Shown: positions 8,818 to 16,477, numbered from the stretch's first letter. The stretch is DNA of 32,782 nucleotides from Aquincola tertiaricarbonis (GCF_023573145.1 NZ_CP097637.1:1-32782), one strand, 5' to 3'. Numbers and translations: made by a program. The notes: generated from the letters alone by a model not told the origin.

Positions 8818-10491
8818 ATGAAAAGCCGTATTCTGAACCTCGCAGCAATCAGCTCTGTCATCTTGTGCGGGGCCTGCGGAGTCTCTCCGGAGGGAAAACG
8901 ACAGGCTACGGCCGGCGCTTCGTCGGCGAGCGCCGACGAGCCTCTCTTCGAAGTTTACGTTCCCGGCTCAGTACGGTCCGCTTACGGCAACCAAGAAACG
9001 CCACTCAATCCGCTGTTGAACCCGAAGACTCCGGCTCCTGCGTTCAACGAAGACAGCGTCATGGCAAGGCAATGCGCACCCTCGTCGCTTGATCCCGCCA
9101 TGTACGAGGGTAGCGCGCCGTTGGTAGATCGGGTCCTCTTCGAGCGGACCATGCAGCAAGGCCGTGAGACTGCGCAGGCCAGGCAGCTCTGGGAGTTCAA
9201 CCAAGCACGGCTGCAAGCCCAGCTGAAGGTAGTCTCTGGTCCTCGTTCACAGCGAAGCGCTGAGCCAGTTCAACCCAGGCCATCGAGCTCTGGACGAACG
9301 CCTATTTTTCAGGTGCCTCGCAGTTTGCCAGCCCCTCGGAATCCGTGGGCCAAGCAGCAAGAAGAACTCGCACATAACCGAGCGGTACTCGATGCTCAGA
9401 ACGAACGGATAACGGCGCTGTCGCAGCAGTACGCAAAGATGCTGACCAAAATTTACAGCGACGCGCTTTCCAGATTCATCGCTACGCCCACCGAACGCAT
9501 TACGCTTGCTCGCTTGAATGCGTTCGACTCATTTCGAGTACAACAAGTGCTACGCTGTATAGAAACGCGGGGCGAAACCGACGCGGCTACTACAGCTCAA
9601 CTGCAGCAGCTGCATGCGCGATATCAGCCCGTCGCCACCGCGGTGGTCAGCGCCTCACGCGCAGAGGTGGCAAACGCGTTGAATGCGGCAGCGTCCTCGG
9701 CCGCTCTTCAGCAAGCCTGGCATACAAAATTCAGCACGCCTTGGCTGCGTGATCTTGCTAGTAACGACGCTAGACTCTCCGAAGTTGCTGCGGCCCGTTC
9801 CCAGCTTTTACTGGCGCAGGAGGCACAGGCTCGCGCGGAAGAACAGAGACGCGCAGCTGCGCAGGCCGAACGCCAAGCTGCTCAGCTCCGCAAGCAAAAC
9901 CTCGACAAGGGTGCTCGCAACGTGGCACCTACCCCTCAGGAAGTTCTGGAGCTAGCGACCAACTATCTTTATCAGAACACGGCTTCCCAATCGGGCCCAG
10001 ATGCACTTGGTCCGCTTGAACGAACGAGCAACAACAGCTTCAACGACTTTCGCAACGTCCCCTTGCTTGGAAGACTACAGGCTGGCCGAACAAGCCTCGA
10101 CATTGTCGAGCTGAATTGCCGACCGCAGGGTAAGCGGCAAGCTTGCAAGGTAAGCCTTAGGGTAAAGGCTCAGCTTATGGACTTTCTGCTGGGGCTTATG
10201 CCTTCCGAAGGAAAATTGATCGACGTCGACGCTGAATTTCAGTGGACGGCGAATGGGTTGCAGTCAGAGGAACTTGACAAGGCGCTTCCGGGTATCAGAA
10301 ACGTGATCGTGACTCGAGGTGGAGGCGCTTCTTCCGCCTCAGATAAATCTTATGAGCGGTACAAGGACCAGCAAGAGTACATCCAAAACTACCAGCAGTT
10401 TGTCGAGACTAGGCGCAGCGAAGCGGCTGGGGCTGGTCACTGGTATGGTGGCGAGTCACCGCAGAACCTAAGGCGCCAGTACGGTCCGTGA
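8818..10491 (+). CDS. Large secreted or lipid-anchored helical protein of unknown function
   Basis: 557 residues from the ATG at 8818 (MKSRILNLAAISSVILCGACG). A signal peptide is followed by a Cys that could be lipidated, although the residue three before it is Cys rather than the usual Leu/Val. Two further parts follow: a proline-rich stretch (about 135-175) and a long Ala/Gln/Arg-rich helical centre (about 180-370, with repeated QAERQAAQ-type runs typical of coiled coil). The C-terminal globular part has two Cys (ELNCRPQGKRQACKV). No enzyme motif is seen. The layout suggests an envelope scaffold. An alternative start at 8800 (TTG) would spoil the signal peptide. No partner gene is next to it. 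Confidence 0.65.
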   Translation: MKSRILNLAAISSVILCGACGVSPEGKRQATAGASSASADEPLFEVYVPGSVRSAYGNQETPLNPLLNPKTPAPAFNEDSVMARQCAPSSLDPAMYEGSAPLVDRVLFERTMQQGRETAQARQLWEFNQARLQAQLKVVSGPRSQRSAEPVQPRPSSSGRTPIFQVPRSLPAPRNPWAKQQEELAHNRAVLDAQNERITALSQQYAKMLTKIYSDALSRFIATPTERITLARLNAFDSFRVQQVLRCIETRGETDAATTAQLQQLHARYQPVATAVVSASRAEVANALNAAASSAALQQAWHTKFSTPWLRDLASNDARLSEVAAARSQLLLAQEAQARAEEQRRAAAQAERQAAQLRKQNLDKGARNVAPTPQEVLELATNYLYQNTASQSGPDALGPLERTSNNSFNDFRNVPLLGRLQAGRTSLDIVELNCRPQGKRQACKVSLRVKAQLMDFLLGLMPSEGKLIDVDAEFQWTANGLQSEELDKALPGIRNVIVTRGGGASSASDKSYERYKDQQEYIQNYQQFVETRRSEAAGAGHWYGGESPQNLRRQYGP

Positions 10492-10700
10492 CCACACCGT
10501 CCCTCGTTGCGATATCAGGTGCACGCGTTCATGCTCCAGCAGCTCGGCCACGCGGAAGTGCGCGTGCTCGGGTGGCGCACTTCATACCATACATAGTCGG
10601 CCCTGAAGAAGGCCTGGAACCCGCATGGATGCTGTACTTGCGGGCGATTGCCGATGGTGGAGTTTGCAGGAAACGGGTTCAATCAACGTCAATTCCTACC
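10492..10700. other. Short gap before a transposase relic
   Basis: Nothing convincing is seen. The tail of the lipoprotein gene runs into sequence with no family resemblance, which ends where IS5-type transposase similarity begins. It may include the lost upstream end of that IS. Confidence 0.4.
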
Positions 10701-11050
10701 TGATTGATCAGCGGCACGAGCTGGCGAAACTGGCGGCGTTGATTGACTGGCAGGCGTTTGCCGACGAGTGGAGCTCGCAGTTCGAATCGACGACCGGGGG
10801 CGGCGCTGCTGTACCTTCAAGCACGAGTACGCGCTCCGTACTGGCAGCACTTCAGCGGCGAGCGGTACTTCCGTCACGAACTGCCATGTGATCCATCGGC
10901 CTGGTGCGTTGGCGTTAGCGCATCGGCGAGGAAGGCTGCGAGTGGCTATTGGCCCACAGCATCGAAGCGGCTACGCGCGCGGGCGTGATCAAGCGCCGCA
11001 GCCCGGAAAATGTGGTGCTGGACACCCCGGTGCACATGCCGCCATCGTAG
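10701..11050 (+). pseudogene. IS5-family transposase, N-terminal relic with frameshifts
   Basis: Three forward frames in turn give pieces of one IS5-type transposase. The first is IDQRHELAKLAALIDW... from about 10701. The second is YWQHFSGERYFRHELPCDPS in a shifted frame from about 10830. The third is LVRWR-stop-RIGEEGCEWLLAHSIEAATRAG...VVLDT in another frame to the stop at 11048-11050. At least two frameshifts and one internal stop make it dead. The C-terminal half, with the later catalytic residues, is missing. It marks an old insertion point in the accessory DNA. Confidence 0.75.
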
Positions 11051-11341
11051 TGACGGCTTGCCCAAATCTGGTTCCTCCAGGGACGCCGGGCATGGGGCGG
11101 ATAGCTATCAGCTAGGCATAGCGCCGGACCGTCATGGGCCGGCAAGCGCCCAGGGCGTCGCTATGCGTCCATGCCGGTCAGGAGCTTCAACACGGTGGTC
11201 ACTGACTCGACCACGTTGGCCCTATCGAAGCCACGCATTTGGCAGCGTTCTTGAGCCCTTCGGCGCTGGCTGCGTACCACTGAGACGCGCTTCGGACTCT
11301 CAGACGAGGCATGCGTCCACCTCGAACAGTGGACAACACTA

Positions 11342-11812
11342 CTATTTTGCCCTCAAAGCACCCGAGACTAAAGATTCCACCATCTCTTTAGAAATAACGT
11401 GTCCAGCTGCCGCTGCTCTGGTCAACCAGCTCAAGCCAAGGGTTGTGTCTTTTTCTGTGCCGTTCCCTTCAATAGCACATCTCCCCAGCCAATGCATCGC
11501 ATCTGGATGACCCTGTTTAGCAGACATTTCAAACAGGTACTTTGCCGACTCGGCCCTTCCCGCCTCCAGGAATAAGAGAGCGATATCGTTTTGCGCCTCT
11601 GCATCGCCCGCATCGGCAAGCTGTAAGACTCCAAGGTCCTGACTCGTCAGCTGAACCAGCAGCATCGGCGCCACGCTCTCAAGGTCCAACATGGCTCGTC
11701 CGCGCAAGTCGTCTGGTCCGCGCAGCAAGCTACGGTCGGAGACTCGGCGCCAGAGGGTCCTTTCACTTCGACCAGTGAGCGCACTGGCAGTCTGCAAACT
11801 AATCACACGCAT
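11342..11812 (-). CDS. HTH plus Sel1-repeat protein divergent from the pilin
   Basis: 156 residues from the ATG at 11812. The N-terminus (SLQTASALTGRSERTLWRRVSDRSL, residues 5-29) looks like a helix-turn-helix. Residues about 65-140 form Sel1/TPR-like repeats (AQNDIALLFLEAGRAESAKYLFEMSAKQGHPDAMHWLGRCAIEGNG). Sel1 repeats are protein-binding scaffolds. It is transcribed away from the pilin gene, sharing a 190-bp control region. It may be a regulator or accessory factor of the pilin, but this is inferred from position only. Confidence 0.7.
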   Translation of the reverse strand: MRVISLQTASALTGRSERTLWRRVSDRSLLRGPDDLRGRAMLDLESVAPMLLVQLTSQDLGVLQLADAGDAEAQNDIALLFLEAGRAESAKYLFEMSAKQGHPDAMHWLGRCAIEGNGTEKDTTLGLSWLTRAAAAGHVISKEMVESLVSGALRAK

Positions 11813-11925
11813 GGCTGGCCTTCTTGGATGACACGTTGTGGACCTTGGCAGGGTCGCGACTCTGACGGGGCTCGTTGTCACAGCCAGCGGTGTGACAAGT
11901 GGGCGGCCTAGCCAACGATTGGCCC

Positions 11926-11941
11926 TGGCATGGGGAGTGCA
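11926..11941 (+). promoter_or_regulatory. Sigma-54 (RpoN)-like promoter of the pilin gene
   Basis: TGGCAT-GGGGA-GTGCA matches the -24/-12 pattern TGGCAC-N5-TTGCW. The key GG (11927-11928) and GC (11939-11940) have the required 12-base offset. It lies 62 bp before the pilin start. PilA promoters commonly use sigma-54 with PilR, which would have to be supplied by the host chromosome. Confidence 0.6.
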
Positions 11942-12002
11942 CTATGCCAGTCGTGGCGGCTAACGCTGCATCTCTTCGCACCTCAACCACCGAAAGTCCC
12001 CT

Positions 12003-12425
12003 ATGACCCGCATTCAATCCCGCGCTCAGGCCGGTTTCACCTTGATTGAACTGATGATCGTGGTTGCGATCATCGGCATTCTTGCCGCCGTGGCACTGCC
12101 GGCCTATCAAAACTACACCAAGAAGGCGAAGTTCACGGAGGTCGTTTCGCGTGTCAATGGCTATAAGACCGCTGTCTCCATTTGCTTGCAAGAAAAGGGC
12201 GGTGTGGCTGATGACTGCGATGCAGGTGTCAACGGCATTCCCGCGGCCATCACCACTACCCAAGGCGTGATTGCTTCTATCGCAATCGCTAACGGCGTTA
12301 TCACCGCCACCGGCACCACGGACGTTGATTCGCGCACGTACATTATTACTCCGACGGCGGCGGATACCGGCATCACTTGGACTCAATCGGGCACCTGCTC
12401 CTCCGCCAGCCCGAAGCTCTGCTGA
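12003..12425 (+). CDS. pilA: Type IV pilin (PilA-like major pilin)
   Basis: 140 residues. A short basic leader ([11 protein letters not shown]) is followed by the class IVa prepilin site, cleaved before Phe12, with Glu16 (mature position 5) and the hydrophobic stalk [27 protein letters not shown]. The C-terminus has the Cys pair CSSASPKLC; a second pair lies at [12 protein letters not shown]. It would be processed by a host prepilin peptidase and assembled by host PilBCDMNOPQ, since no other pilus gene is present on this plasmid. It has its own sigma-54-like promoter and a downstream terminator. A lone plasmid-borne pilin could replace or vary the host's major pilin. Confidence 0.93.
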   Translation: MTRIQSRAQAGFTLIELMIVVAIIGILAAVALPAYQNYTKKAKFTEVVSRVNGYKTAVSICLQEKGGVADDCDAGVNGIPAAITTTQGVIASIAIANGVITATGTTDVDSRTYIITPTAADTGITWTQSGTCSSASPKLC

Positions 12426-12565
12426 GCTAAGCTGTGAAAACTGAGTACCCTCCGCACAGCCCCCAGTCACAGGCGCCTGCGGTAGTTACTCGACCTGCGA
12501 TCGTACGTCATCCCAGTAAAACTGGAACGCCTCGCGTTCTTCAGTCGCCGCGGGCGCCGTGGCAA

Positions 12566-12787
12566 CTATCTTTTACTTTCCGATGACAGTTCTGAAGCGG
12601 CCTTCTTGGCCGCTTTTTTATTTTCGAACTGGGTCCAAATGCAGGCATCTACATCGATGCCGCGCTGATACCCTTCATAGATGCATCCCGTAGAATCGTC
12701 AAGCACCCAGCGCGGCCACTCGTTCACCACATACATGAGCCCCGCAAGGCAGACGATCAAGATTAAATTCAGCTGCCACAGCCTCAT
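12566..12787 (-). CDS. Possible small membrane protein convergent with the pilin
   Basis: 73 residues from the ATG at 12787 (an in-frame TTG at 12802 would add five). An N-terminal membrane segment (LNLILIVCLAGLMYVV) is followed by a soluble tail with two Cys. The last 20 residues (ENKKAAKKAASELSSESKR) are encoded across the terminator hairpin at 12595-12619. That could be incidental, or it could mean the frame is not real. No clear ribosome-binding site is visible. Confidence 0.4.
   Translation of the reverse strand: MRLWQLNLILIVCLAGLMYVVNEWPRWVLDDSTGCIYEGYQRGIDVDACIWTQFENKKAAKKAASELSSESKR
12595..12619 (+). terminator. Rho-independent terminator downstream of the pilin
   Basis: Perfect stem AAGCGGCC-ttctt-GGCCGCTT followed by a run of six T (12614-12619, the first two shared with the stem). 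It lies 170 bp after the pilin stop and is oriented for plus-strand transcripts. Confidence 0.85.
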
Positions 12788-12877
12788 ATCGTCACTCGAC
12801 AAGTTTTTGTCTTGGCCAATGAAGCCGGCCGCACCGGGCCGACTTTTCGGGAAGGTTAAGCTGTGAAGGCGCCGGAC

Positions 12878-13132
12878 CTATGCTTCGCTCAGTGGCTTTA
12901 GAAGTTGGTCAACACGCACACCTAGCGCCTGCGCCAAGTGCTCAATGTTGTCGAGCGAGATGTTCCGGGCTCGCCGCTCCACGTGGGCCACAAACGTACG
13001 GTGCAGGCCTGCCTCGAAGGCAAGCGCCTCTTGGGACCAGCCACGTTCACCGCGCAGGCGAATGACGTTCAACGCCAGCAGATCGCGGGCCTGGCCAACA
13101 GCGGTAGGTGGGGAATGGGGCGGTCGGGACAA
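12878..13132 (-). CDS. XRE-family transcriptional regulator
   Basis: 84 residues. A classic Cro/CI-type helix-turn-helix covers residues about 22-77: LNVIRLRGERGWSQEALAFEAGLHRTFVAHVERRARNISLDNIEHLAQALGV. The only start allowing a full domain is a TTG at 13132, or another TTG just before LNVIRL. The next gene (13249) is transcribed in the opposite direction, leaving a 116-bp shared control region. Small XRE proteins in such places often repress themselves and a divergent neighbour; the neighbour's role is unknown. Confidence 0.8.
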   Translation of the reverse strand: MSRPPHSPPTAVGQARDLLALNVIRLRGERGWSQEALAFEAGLHRTFVAHVERRARNISLDNIEHLAQALGVRVDQLLKPLSEA

Positions 13133-13248
13133 GCCGCCAGTCTTCAGACATGCACCGTTTGAGTCAGCCGCTTTTAAGTCACAATCACAGCCGCCATGCT
13201 GTGATGCCCGTGCGCGTGACAGCCTCTCTCACCTTGCTCATCACGCCT

Positions 13249-13659
13249 ATGGAACTGACCCCGCTGGTGCACCGTTTGACCTCACACGCCAAAGCAAACC
13301 GAACTGCTGAGCGCGAGGGGCTTGCGCCGCAGCCTGACAGCGATAGCCAAGCGACCGAATCGAAGGCAAGCCTCGCTTCCACCGACGCCCCGCCACTGCT
13401 CGCCGTCCTGCGGGAGCTGGCCGGCACCACGGACGCTTCAGACGCGGCGCTGCAACAAGCCCGCCAGGCCATCAATCGTGAGTTGGAGCTGCGGGCGCGC
13501 CGAACGCTCAAGCTGGCCGCTGACCAGTACATCAACGCCCTCGGCGCGGATGAAGGCATGAAGAGCCTGGCCGAAGACCTGTGCCGTCACGTCGCGCCTA
13601 AGGCGTACTCGGGCGGCTGGTCTGGCCTCGTACAGCACATCGTCAAAATCAGCGGTTAG
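13249..13659 (+). CDS. Hypothetical helical protein next to the XRE regulator
   Basis: 136 residues from the ATG at 13249 (MELTPLVHRL); an upstream ATG at 13204 is possible. The N-terminal half is low-complexity (Ser/Asp/Ala-rich). The C-terminal half is predicted helical (QARQAINRELELRARRTLKLAADQYINALGADEGMKSLAEDLCRHV). I do not recognise a family. The plus-strand reading has better residue composition than the overlapping minus-strand frame. It is divergent from the XRE gene, so it may be that repressor's target. Confidence 0.5.
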   Translation: MELTPLVHRLTSHAKANRTAEREGLAPQPDSDSQATESKASLASTDAPPLLAVLRELAGTTDASDAALQQARQAINRELELRARRTLKLAADQYINALGADEGMKSLAEDLCRHVAPKAYSGGWSGLVQHIVKISG

Positions 13660-13731
13660 TCGGGTGAGCTGGACAGGAGGCAAGTGGAGCATCAAGCCTG
13701 GCCAGTTGCCTCGCGGTTGACGCCAACGGCG

Positions 13732-14148
13732 TCAAGGCTGCCGGGCTGGCTCGTCACCAGGCACCGGCAGATTCCACCGCTCGCGAGCGCGCGCCACATC
13801 GTCCAGCGCCTTGGCCCACAGCTCGGCGTGGTTCTCCTTGGCCATTTCTTCGAGGTAGATCTGGATCTGCTCCTCGTCCTGCAGGTGGTAGGCCCCATCA
13901 AAGACTTCCAGATCCTCCAGCTTGTAGCGCTTCGTGTAGCGCTTCGCTGGACCATCGACCTGGCGCACGAACGCACCCACCAGTTCACCCACGCGGTCGC
14001 CTTGCTCGCGGTCCAGCACGGCCTCACCGCACGCGGGGCAGTAGTCGCCGGAGACAGCGGGGATGGTGGTGGTCTGGCCGTTGTGTTCAACCGGCATGTC
14101 ACGTGTGTCGTGCACCAGCTCCGCGGCGCCGCATTCAGGGCAGATCAT
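13732..14148 (-). CDS. YgiT/MqsA-type zinc-finger protein fused to an addiction-antidote-like domain
   Basis: 138 residues from the ATG at 14148, with AAGGGA upstream. The N-terminus has two CxxC knuckles (MICPECGAAEL and YCPACGEAVLDRE), the zinc finger of YgiT/MqsA antitoxins. The C-terminus (YHLQDEEQIQIYLEEMAKENHAELWAKALDDVARARERWNLP) matches the N-terminal part of 'probable addiction module antidote' proteins and is closely similar to the small gene at 16131. The usual C-terminal HTH of MqsA is not seen. Its start overlaps the stop of the preceding gene by 4 bp (ATGA). It probably acts as an antitoxin or repressor; the partner toxin is uncertain. Confidence 0.7.
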   Translation of the reverse strand: MICPECGAAELVHDTRDMPVEHNGQTTTIPAVSGDYCPACGEAVLDREQGDRVGELVGAFVRQVDGPAKRYTKRYKLEDLEVFDGAYHLQDEEQIQIYLEEMAKENHAELWAKALDDVARARERWNLPVPGDEPARQP

Positions 14149-14378
14149 GGGGTTCCCTTCGGATGGATGGGTGCTGGCCGGATGTCGGCTTCGCGGTAAG
14201 GCAGCCGGCACCGCTCAAACACGGCATCGATGGACGTGCCTTCCTGGCGAGCGGCCTCGCCCTCGACCCTGCCGCTGGTGTAGCTGAGCTGGTCGGCCAC
14301 GCCGTTCTGAATTGGCCGGCGGTGGAAGGCATCGACCACGCCCAGCGCCCACCAACGGGCGTCAATGGAAACGCCCAT
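14145..14378 (-). CDS. Small hypothetical protein coupled to the zinc-finger antitoxin-like gene
   Basis: 77 residues, ATG at 14378. The start overlaps the stop of the gene before it (TGATG) and the stop overlaps the start of the zinc-finger gene (ATGA), so three frames run as a tight operon. By position it could be the toxin of a YgiT-type pair, but I see no MqsR or DUF4258 motif. The sequence (WWALGVVDAFHRRPIQNG..., then EAARQEGTSIDAVFERCRLPYREADIR) is unfamiliar. Confidence 0.5.
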   Translation of the reverse strand: MGVSIDARWWALGVVDAFHRRPIQNGVADQLSYTSGRVEGEAARQEGTSIDAVFERCRLPYREADIRPAPIHPKGTP

Positions 14379-14533
14379 CAGAACAGCCTCTTGGCCACCT
14401 TCAAGCGCTCGGCCTCGTCGGTGGCCATGCGAACCATTCCTTCGCACATCCGACGCGTCCAATCCTCAAGGCCTGGCCCCGGCTCCGGAACGGCCGGCGG
14501 CTCATCGATCAGCCGCTGCGCCTCCGCTCTCAT
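14378..14533 (-). CDS. First frame of the zinc-finger cluster, possibly 5'-truncated
   Basis: 51 residues from the first available start, ATG at 14533, ending in TGA that overlaps the next ATG. It is helical and charged (MRAEAQRLIDEP..., LEDWTRRMCEGMVRMATDEAERLKVAKRLF). The same frame is open without stops upstream to about 14745, with protein-like composition but no start codon. The present gene may therefore be the 3' remainder of a longer one cut off near the repeat copy at 14765. Family unknown. Confidence 0.45.
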   Translation of the reverse strand: MRAEAQRLIDEPPAVPEPGPGLEDWTRRMCEGMVRMATDEAERLKVAKRLF

Positions 14534-14764
14534 GAGCTCATCACCAGCAACCCGCGGACAGTCATCCAGCCGTCGCTGGTGGAACTCTTGAAGGTCGACG
14601 TGCGGCTCATGGAGGATTTGGCTCTTCGTGTGGGCAGTTATCGGTTGGCAGCCACCGTGGGCTTCACATGATCGACCCTCCCCCTTCGGCTGTGAAGCCT
14701 CCGGCGACGCCTGCGGGCAAAGGTCACCGTCGTCAGGATGAGTTTGGGCGGAATCCCGGGCAAA

Positions 14765-15107
14765 GTCATCCCGTAAACGGTCACCTTACGAACATTTCTC
14801 CTCTCCTGGCTTGGGGCAGAGAATGACGCAAGCCATTGATTTCAAATAACAATCACATGCCTTAGGGTATAGGACGCGCTATACATTTGCCCGTGTCGGA
14901 TCCCAAGACAACGGCCGACGACCAAAAGTCATCCCGGAAACGGTCACCTAAGTGCGACTTGTCGCATATGCATGTGAACCACTCCAGCGGAAATCCGCAA
15001 GTGGTTGATTACAAAAGCATTTTTGGAGGCCTTAAGCCCTGGCTGGACGCTCCGCGCTGAGAAAAGCGCCCAGAGAGCCCAAAAAGTTGTCCCGAAAACG
15101 GTGACCT
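14765..15107. repeat. Three spaced copies of a 22-bp repeat, GTCATCCCG(T/G)AAACGGTCACCT type
   Basis: Copies lie at 14765-14786, 14928-14949 and 15086-15107, all in the same orientation, 163 and 158 bp apart. A fourth is at 16371-16392. The third copy varies at the first positions and has GGTGACC in place of GGTCACC. The segments after the first and second copies also share CAAG...TTGATT.CAAA, so the unit may be a degenerate tandem duplication of about 160 bp. Repeated inner-end motifs are typical of IS21-like elements, so these may be relics of such ends. No gene is seen from 14534 to 15152 apart from the open frame noted for 14378-14533. Confidence 0.6.
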
Positions 15108-15152
15108 ATGGGCACCGGAGCTTGGAAGCGAAGACCCTGAGCCTGCCCGCCT

Positions 15153-15449
15153 TCACAGGGGCTGAGGCCACTGCTGGCTGGCATGCAGCACGCGCAGCAC
15201 CTCGATGGCGTCAGGCAGCACCCGGTACACCATCACGTAGTTGGGCCGCACGACCAGTTCACGGGTGCCCGCCACCCGACCGGGCTTGTAGAGCGTGGGT
15301 CGTTGCCGCGCGATCTCTGCCTTGGCTTCAAACGCCTCATCGAGCGCGATCGCCGCGTTGACGTCGTCCGCCGCGATGAAGGTCATGATGGCCTCGCGGT
15401 CGGCCAAGGCCATCGGCCGCCAGCGCAGCCTCAAAGGCGCCCGGCTCAA
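15153..15449 (-). CDS. parE: ParE/RelE-superfamily toxin
   Basis: 98 residues. It has the ParE fold pattern: RWRPMALADREAIMTFIAADD, then ARQRPTLYKPGRVAGTRELVVRPNYVMVYRV and a C-terminal EVLRVLHASQQWP. ParE toxins poison DNA gyrase; RelE relatives cut mRNA. The RVxGTRELVV...YVMVYRV arrangement favours the ParE branch. The start is a TTG overlapping the antitoxin stop (TTGA); an ATG at 15413 would give a shorter protein. The pair is on the minus strand between copies three and four of the 22-bp repeat. Confidence 0.88.
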   Translation of the reverse strand: MSRAPLRLRWRPMALADREAIMTFIAADDVNAAIALDEAFEAKAEIARQRPTLYKPGRVAGTRELVVRPNYVMVYRVLPDAIEVLRVLHASQQWPQPL

Positions 15450-15943
15450 CGGGCCGCCCTGCCCTTGGCCTTCGATGCTGGCGGGGTGCCTGCCTTCTTC
15501 AACAACGCCTGCCGGCGTGCCGCCATCTGCGCGCGCGCCTGGGCATCGTCCAGGCTGGGCAATGGGTCGTCGATCGAGGCCTGCACCTGCTCGCGGAACC
15601 AGGCGTCGTAGGCAGCCGCTTCATGTGCGCGCTTCATCCGCTCAGAAGCCATGACACTGCGTCGGTCGGGCTCAGCAATCGCCGCGCTTGCGACATCAAA
15701 CTGCGCCGCGTTGACGCGGTACTCGACGATCCCGAGCTCCTTGAGGTAGCCCGCCAGCGTCTCAAACTGGCGGAAGGTCTTGGGCCGCCCACGGGTGGCG
15801 GCCAAGGTCTGGCTGGTGCGGCCGACGTTGATGACAATGCCCCAGCTGCCACCGTGACCCACCACCTCGGCGCCGACATGAGCACCGGCGTCTACCAGCC
15901 GGCGAAGCGTGCCGTGATCGATGGTCTTGGGGGACGTCTGCAT
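15446..15943 (-). CDS. Antitoxin of the ParE pair
   Basis: 165 residues, ATG at 15943 with AGGAG 8 bp upstream. It is longer than a usual ParD. The N-terminal 80 residues (WGIVINVGRTSQTLAATRGRPKTFRQFETLAGYLKELG) look like a DNA-binding or regulatory domain. The C-terminus (YDAWFREQVQASIDDPLPSLDDAQARAQMAARRQALL) matches the toxin-wrapping tail of ParD/PaaA-type antitoxins. The 4-bp overlap with parE fixes the pairing. It should be labile, repress its own promoter and keep ParE silent while the plasmid is present. Confidence 0.82.
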   Translation of the reverse strand: MQTSPKTIDHGTLRRLVDAGAHVGAEVVGHGGSWGIVINVGRTSQTLAATRGRPKTFRQFETLAGYLKELGIVEYRVNAAQFDVASAAIAEPDRRSVMASERMKRAHEAAAYDAWFREQVQASIDDPLPSLDDAQARAQMAARRQALLKKAGTPPASKAKGRAAR

Positions 15944-16130
15944 GAGGCGGGCTCCTGGAACAGCTCTATGAGGATGGCTCTGCGCTTTCTAGGAAAGTGC
16001 GGGCCCTTCATCTTAGTGCACGTTGGTTTTCTCGCAGGCCCCGAGGTCGACCCTTGCCAGCGCAGCGACCAATGAAGGGCCTGACTGGCGAAGCCTTGTG
16101 CCGCAACGTCATTGACGCCACCATGACCCC

Positions 16131-16313
16131 ATGAACGCTGACCAGCTGCCAGACTTTGATGTGGCCAACTACCTGACCGACGAGGAATCCATCCAGGCGT
16201 ATTTGGCCGAAGCAGCCAAAGAGCAAGACGCCCAGCTGTGGGCCAGTGCACTGGCCGATGTGGCCCGCGCCCGCGTGCGCTGGGGCCTGCGCACCCTGCC
16301 GCCGAGCGCCTGA
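16131..16313 (+). CDS. Orphan addiction-antidote domain protein, probably truncated
   Basis: 60 residues. DFDVANYLTDEESIQAYLAEAAKEQDAQLWASALADVARARVRWGL matches the N-terminal half of 'probable addiction module antidote' proteins (~95-100 residues), but the HTH that normally follows is absent. It is a paralogue of the C-terminal domain of the zinc-finger protein at 13732-14148. Its ATG overlaps the TGA of a 19-residue frame (16074-16134, MKGLTGEALCRNVIDATMTP), which may be all that remains of an upstream partner. It could be a decoy, an anti-addiction factor or debris. Confidence 0.55.
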   Translation: MNADQLPDFDVANYLTDEESIQAYLAEAAKEQDAQLWASALADVARARVRWGLRTLPPSA

Positions 16314-16370
16314 CAGCACGGGGCGTCAAAGGGACAACCGACTCCGCTTGCGCCATCACCGATAGGTGAC

Positions 16371-16392
16371 CGCATCCCGTAAACGGTGACCT
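16371..16392. repeat. Fourth copy of the 22-bp repeat
   Basis: Reads CGCATCCCGTAAACGGTGACCT, in the same orientation as the three copies at 14765-15107. It is immediately preceded by another GGTGACC (16365-16371), so GGTGACC flanks the core on both sides. Together with copy three it brackets the ParE pair and the orphan antidote gene. Confidence 0.6.
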
Positions 16393-16424
16393 ATGCCGCC
16401 CTGACCGATGCCCTCCCGCCGCGA

Positions 16425-16456
16425 GGCCGTCACGCTGGCCAGCCTGCGTGATGGCC
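16425..16456 (-). other. Strong hairpin downstream of hns
   Basis: GGCCGTCACGC - 10-base loop - GCGTGATGGCC pairs over 11 bp with one G-T. It lies 22 bp past the hns stop codon. There is no T-run, so it may protect the 3' end of the hns mRNA rather than terminate by itself. Confidence 0.45.
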
Positions 16457-16477
16457 AGGGCGGGCAGCCCCAGGCCC

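Noticed and set aside
8465..8821. 118-codon plus-strand frame
   Set aside because: No ribosome-binding site or family resemblance, and it overlaps the real start of the lipoprotein-like gene at 8818.
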